A DNA stretch of 5,185 nucleotides from JACPLA01 sp035291905 (GTDB lineage: Bacteria > Bacteroidota > Ignavibacteria > UBA10030): positions 1-5,185 of the forward strand of contig DATDRF010000102.1 of the NCBI GenBank assembly GCA_035291905.1. The letters are read 5' to 3'. Positions 5,026-5,185 of this stretch are shown here, in pieces; the stretch's first letter is position 1; each line of letters begins with the position of its first letter. The position numbers were made by a program, and so were the translations under genes. The notes beneath the pieces are model-generated. The model was not told where the DNA came from and searched no databases. It saw only the letters and a program-made list of their open reading frames with translations.

Positions 5026-5044
5026 TGTCACGTAAACTGTGACA
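5026..5044. promoter_or_regulatory. Spaced palindrome TGTCAC-N7-GTGACA, possible operator
   Basis: Perfect 6-bp arms with a 7-bp AT-rich spacer (GTAAACT), 22 bp after the response-regulator stop and about 55 bp before the possible gene starting at 5100. The geometry suits a dimeric helix-turn-helix regulator, and it resembles CRP/FNR-type sites only loosely (TGTCA instead of TGTGA). As RNA it would be a weak 6-bp hairpin without a T-tract, so it is not a good terminator. Confidence 0.35.
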
Positions 5045-5099
5045 AGAAATGTACGAAAAGCGCTATTGTTCCTGAGAGCCCGAATTCGCAGTTTCCTAC

Positions 5100-5185
5100 A
5101 TGGGCCTGCTGACGAACGAAAATCCTCCCTTCCAACCTTCGGCGCAAGAGCTTCAAAGCGAGAAGGTGATGCAACTCCTCAAGCC
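5100..5185 (+). CDS. Possible start of a gene, 3' end outside the window
   Basis: An ATG at 5100 opens a frame with no stop to the window edge (28 codons plus two bases), beginning MGLLTNENPPFQPSAQEL and continuing with a helical QSEKVMQLLK. An in-frame TGA at 5073 excludes a longer N-terminus. No good Shine-Dalgarno is visible, and 28 codons are too few for a family call. It has the same orientation as the two-component operon and might follow it, or be driven from around the palindrome at 5026-5044. Confidence 0.35.
   Translation, partial: MGLLTNENPPFQPSAQELQSEKVMQLLK

Overview
The window looks like chromosomal DNA from a Gram-negative bacterium, most likely of the FCB superphylum (Bacteroidota/Ignavibacteriota side). 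The basis is a short secreted TonB C-terminal-domain protein, a lipoprotein-like small protein, a small exported protein with a C-terminal CPPYC motif of a type I associate with Bacteroidota-like genomes, and a 7TM protein / PAS histidine kinase / NarL-type regulator set of a style common there. Clear Shine-Dalgarno sequences (AGGAG, AAGGAG) before most genes and a roughly balanced base composition argue against the SD-poor, AT-rich core Bacteroidia/Flavobacteriia. This placement is inference; there is no rRNA or other phylogenetic marker.

Left part (1-1453, minus strand): three genes read leftward. These are a lipoprotein-like small protein (1049-1453), an unrecognised 120-128 aa protein (633-1019) and a TonB_C protein running off the left edge (1-365). 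The gaps between them hold degenerate short tandem repeats, one of which contains a textbook G-quadruplex motif on the minus strand.

Middle (1454-2013): about 560 bp between divergent genes with no convincing long gene. It contains a 30-bp imperfect palindrome, a 29-codon mini-ORF with a good ribosome binding site, and an 11-bp perfect hairpin whose 3' arm buries the Shine-Dalgarno of the next gene.

Right part (2014-5185, plus strand): a small exported or membrane-anchored protein of unknown function (2014-2469) closes with a probable intrinsic terminator. A second unit follows with its own plausible promoter: a seven-helix membrane protein (2582-3241), a PAS-containing HisKA_3-type sensor kinase (3196-4371) and a REC-LuxR response regulator (4368-5003). 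These overlap by 46 bp and 4 bp, so they are almost certainly co-transcribed and translationally coupled. The reading I favour is a split sensor, in which the 7TM protein supplies the membrane input for a kinase that has only one membrane segment of its own. A spaced palindrome (TGTCAC-N7-GTGACA) lies after the regulator, ahead of a possible partial gene that runs off the right edge.

The most noteworthy observations are the 7TM/kinase/regulator module with its overlapping genes, the SD-sequestering leader hairpin before the unknown exported protein, and the repeat/G-quadruplex spacers on the left. No mobile element, CRISPR array, tRNA or rRNA was seen.
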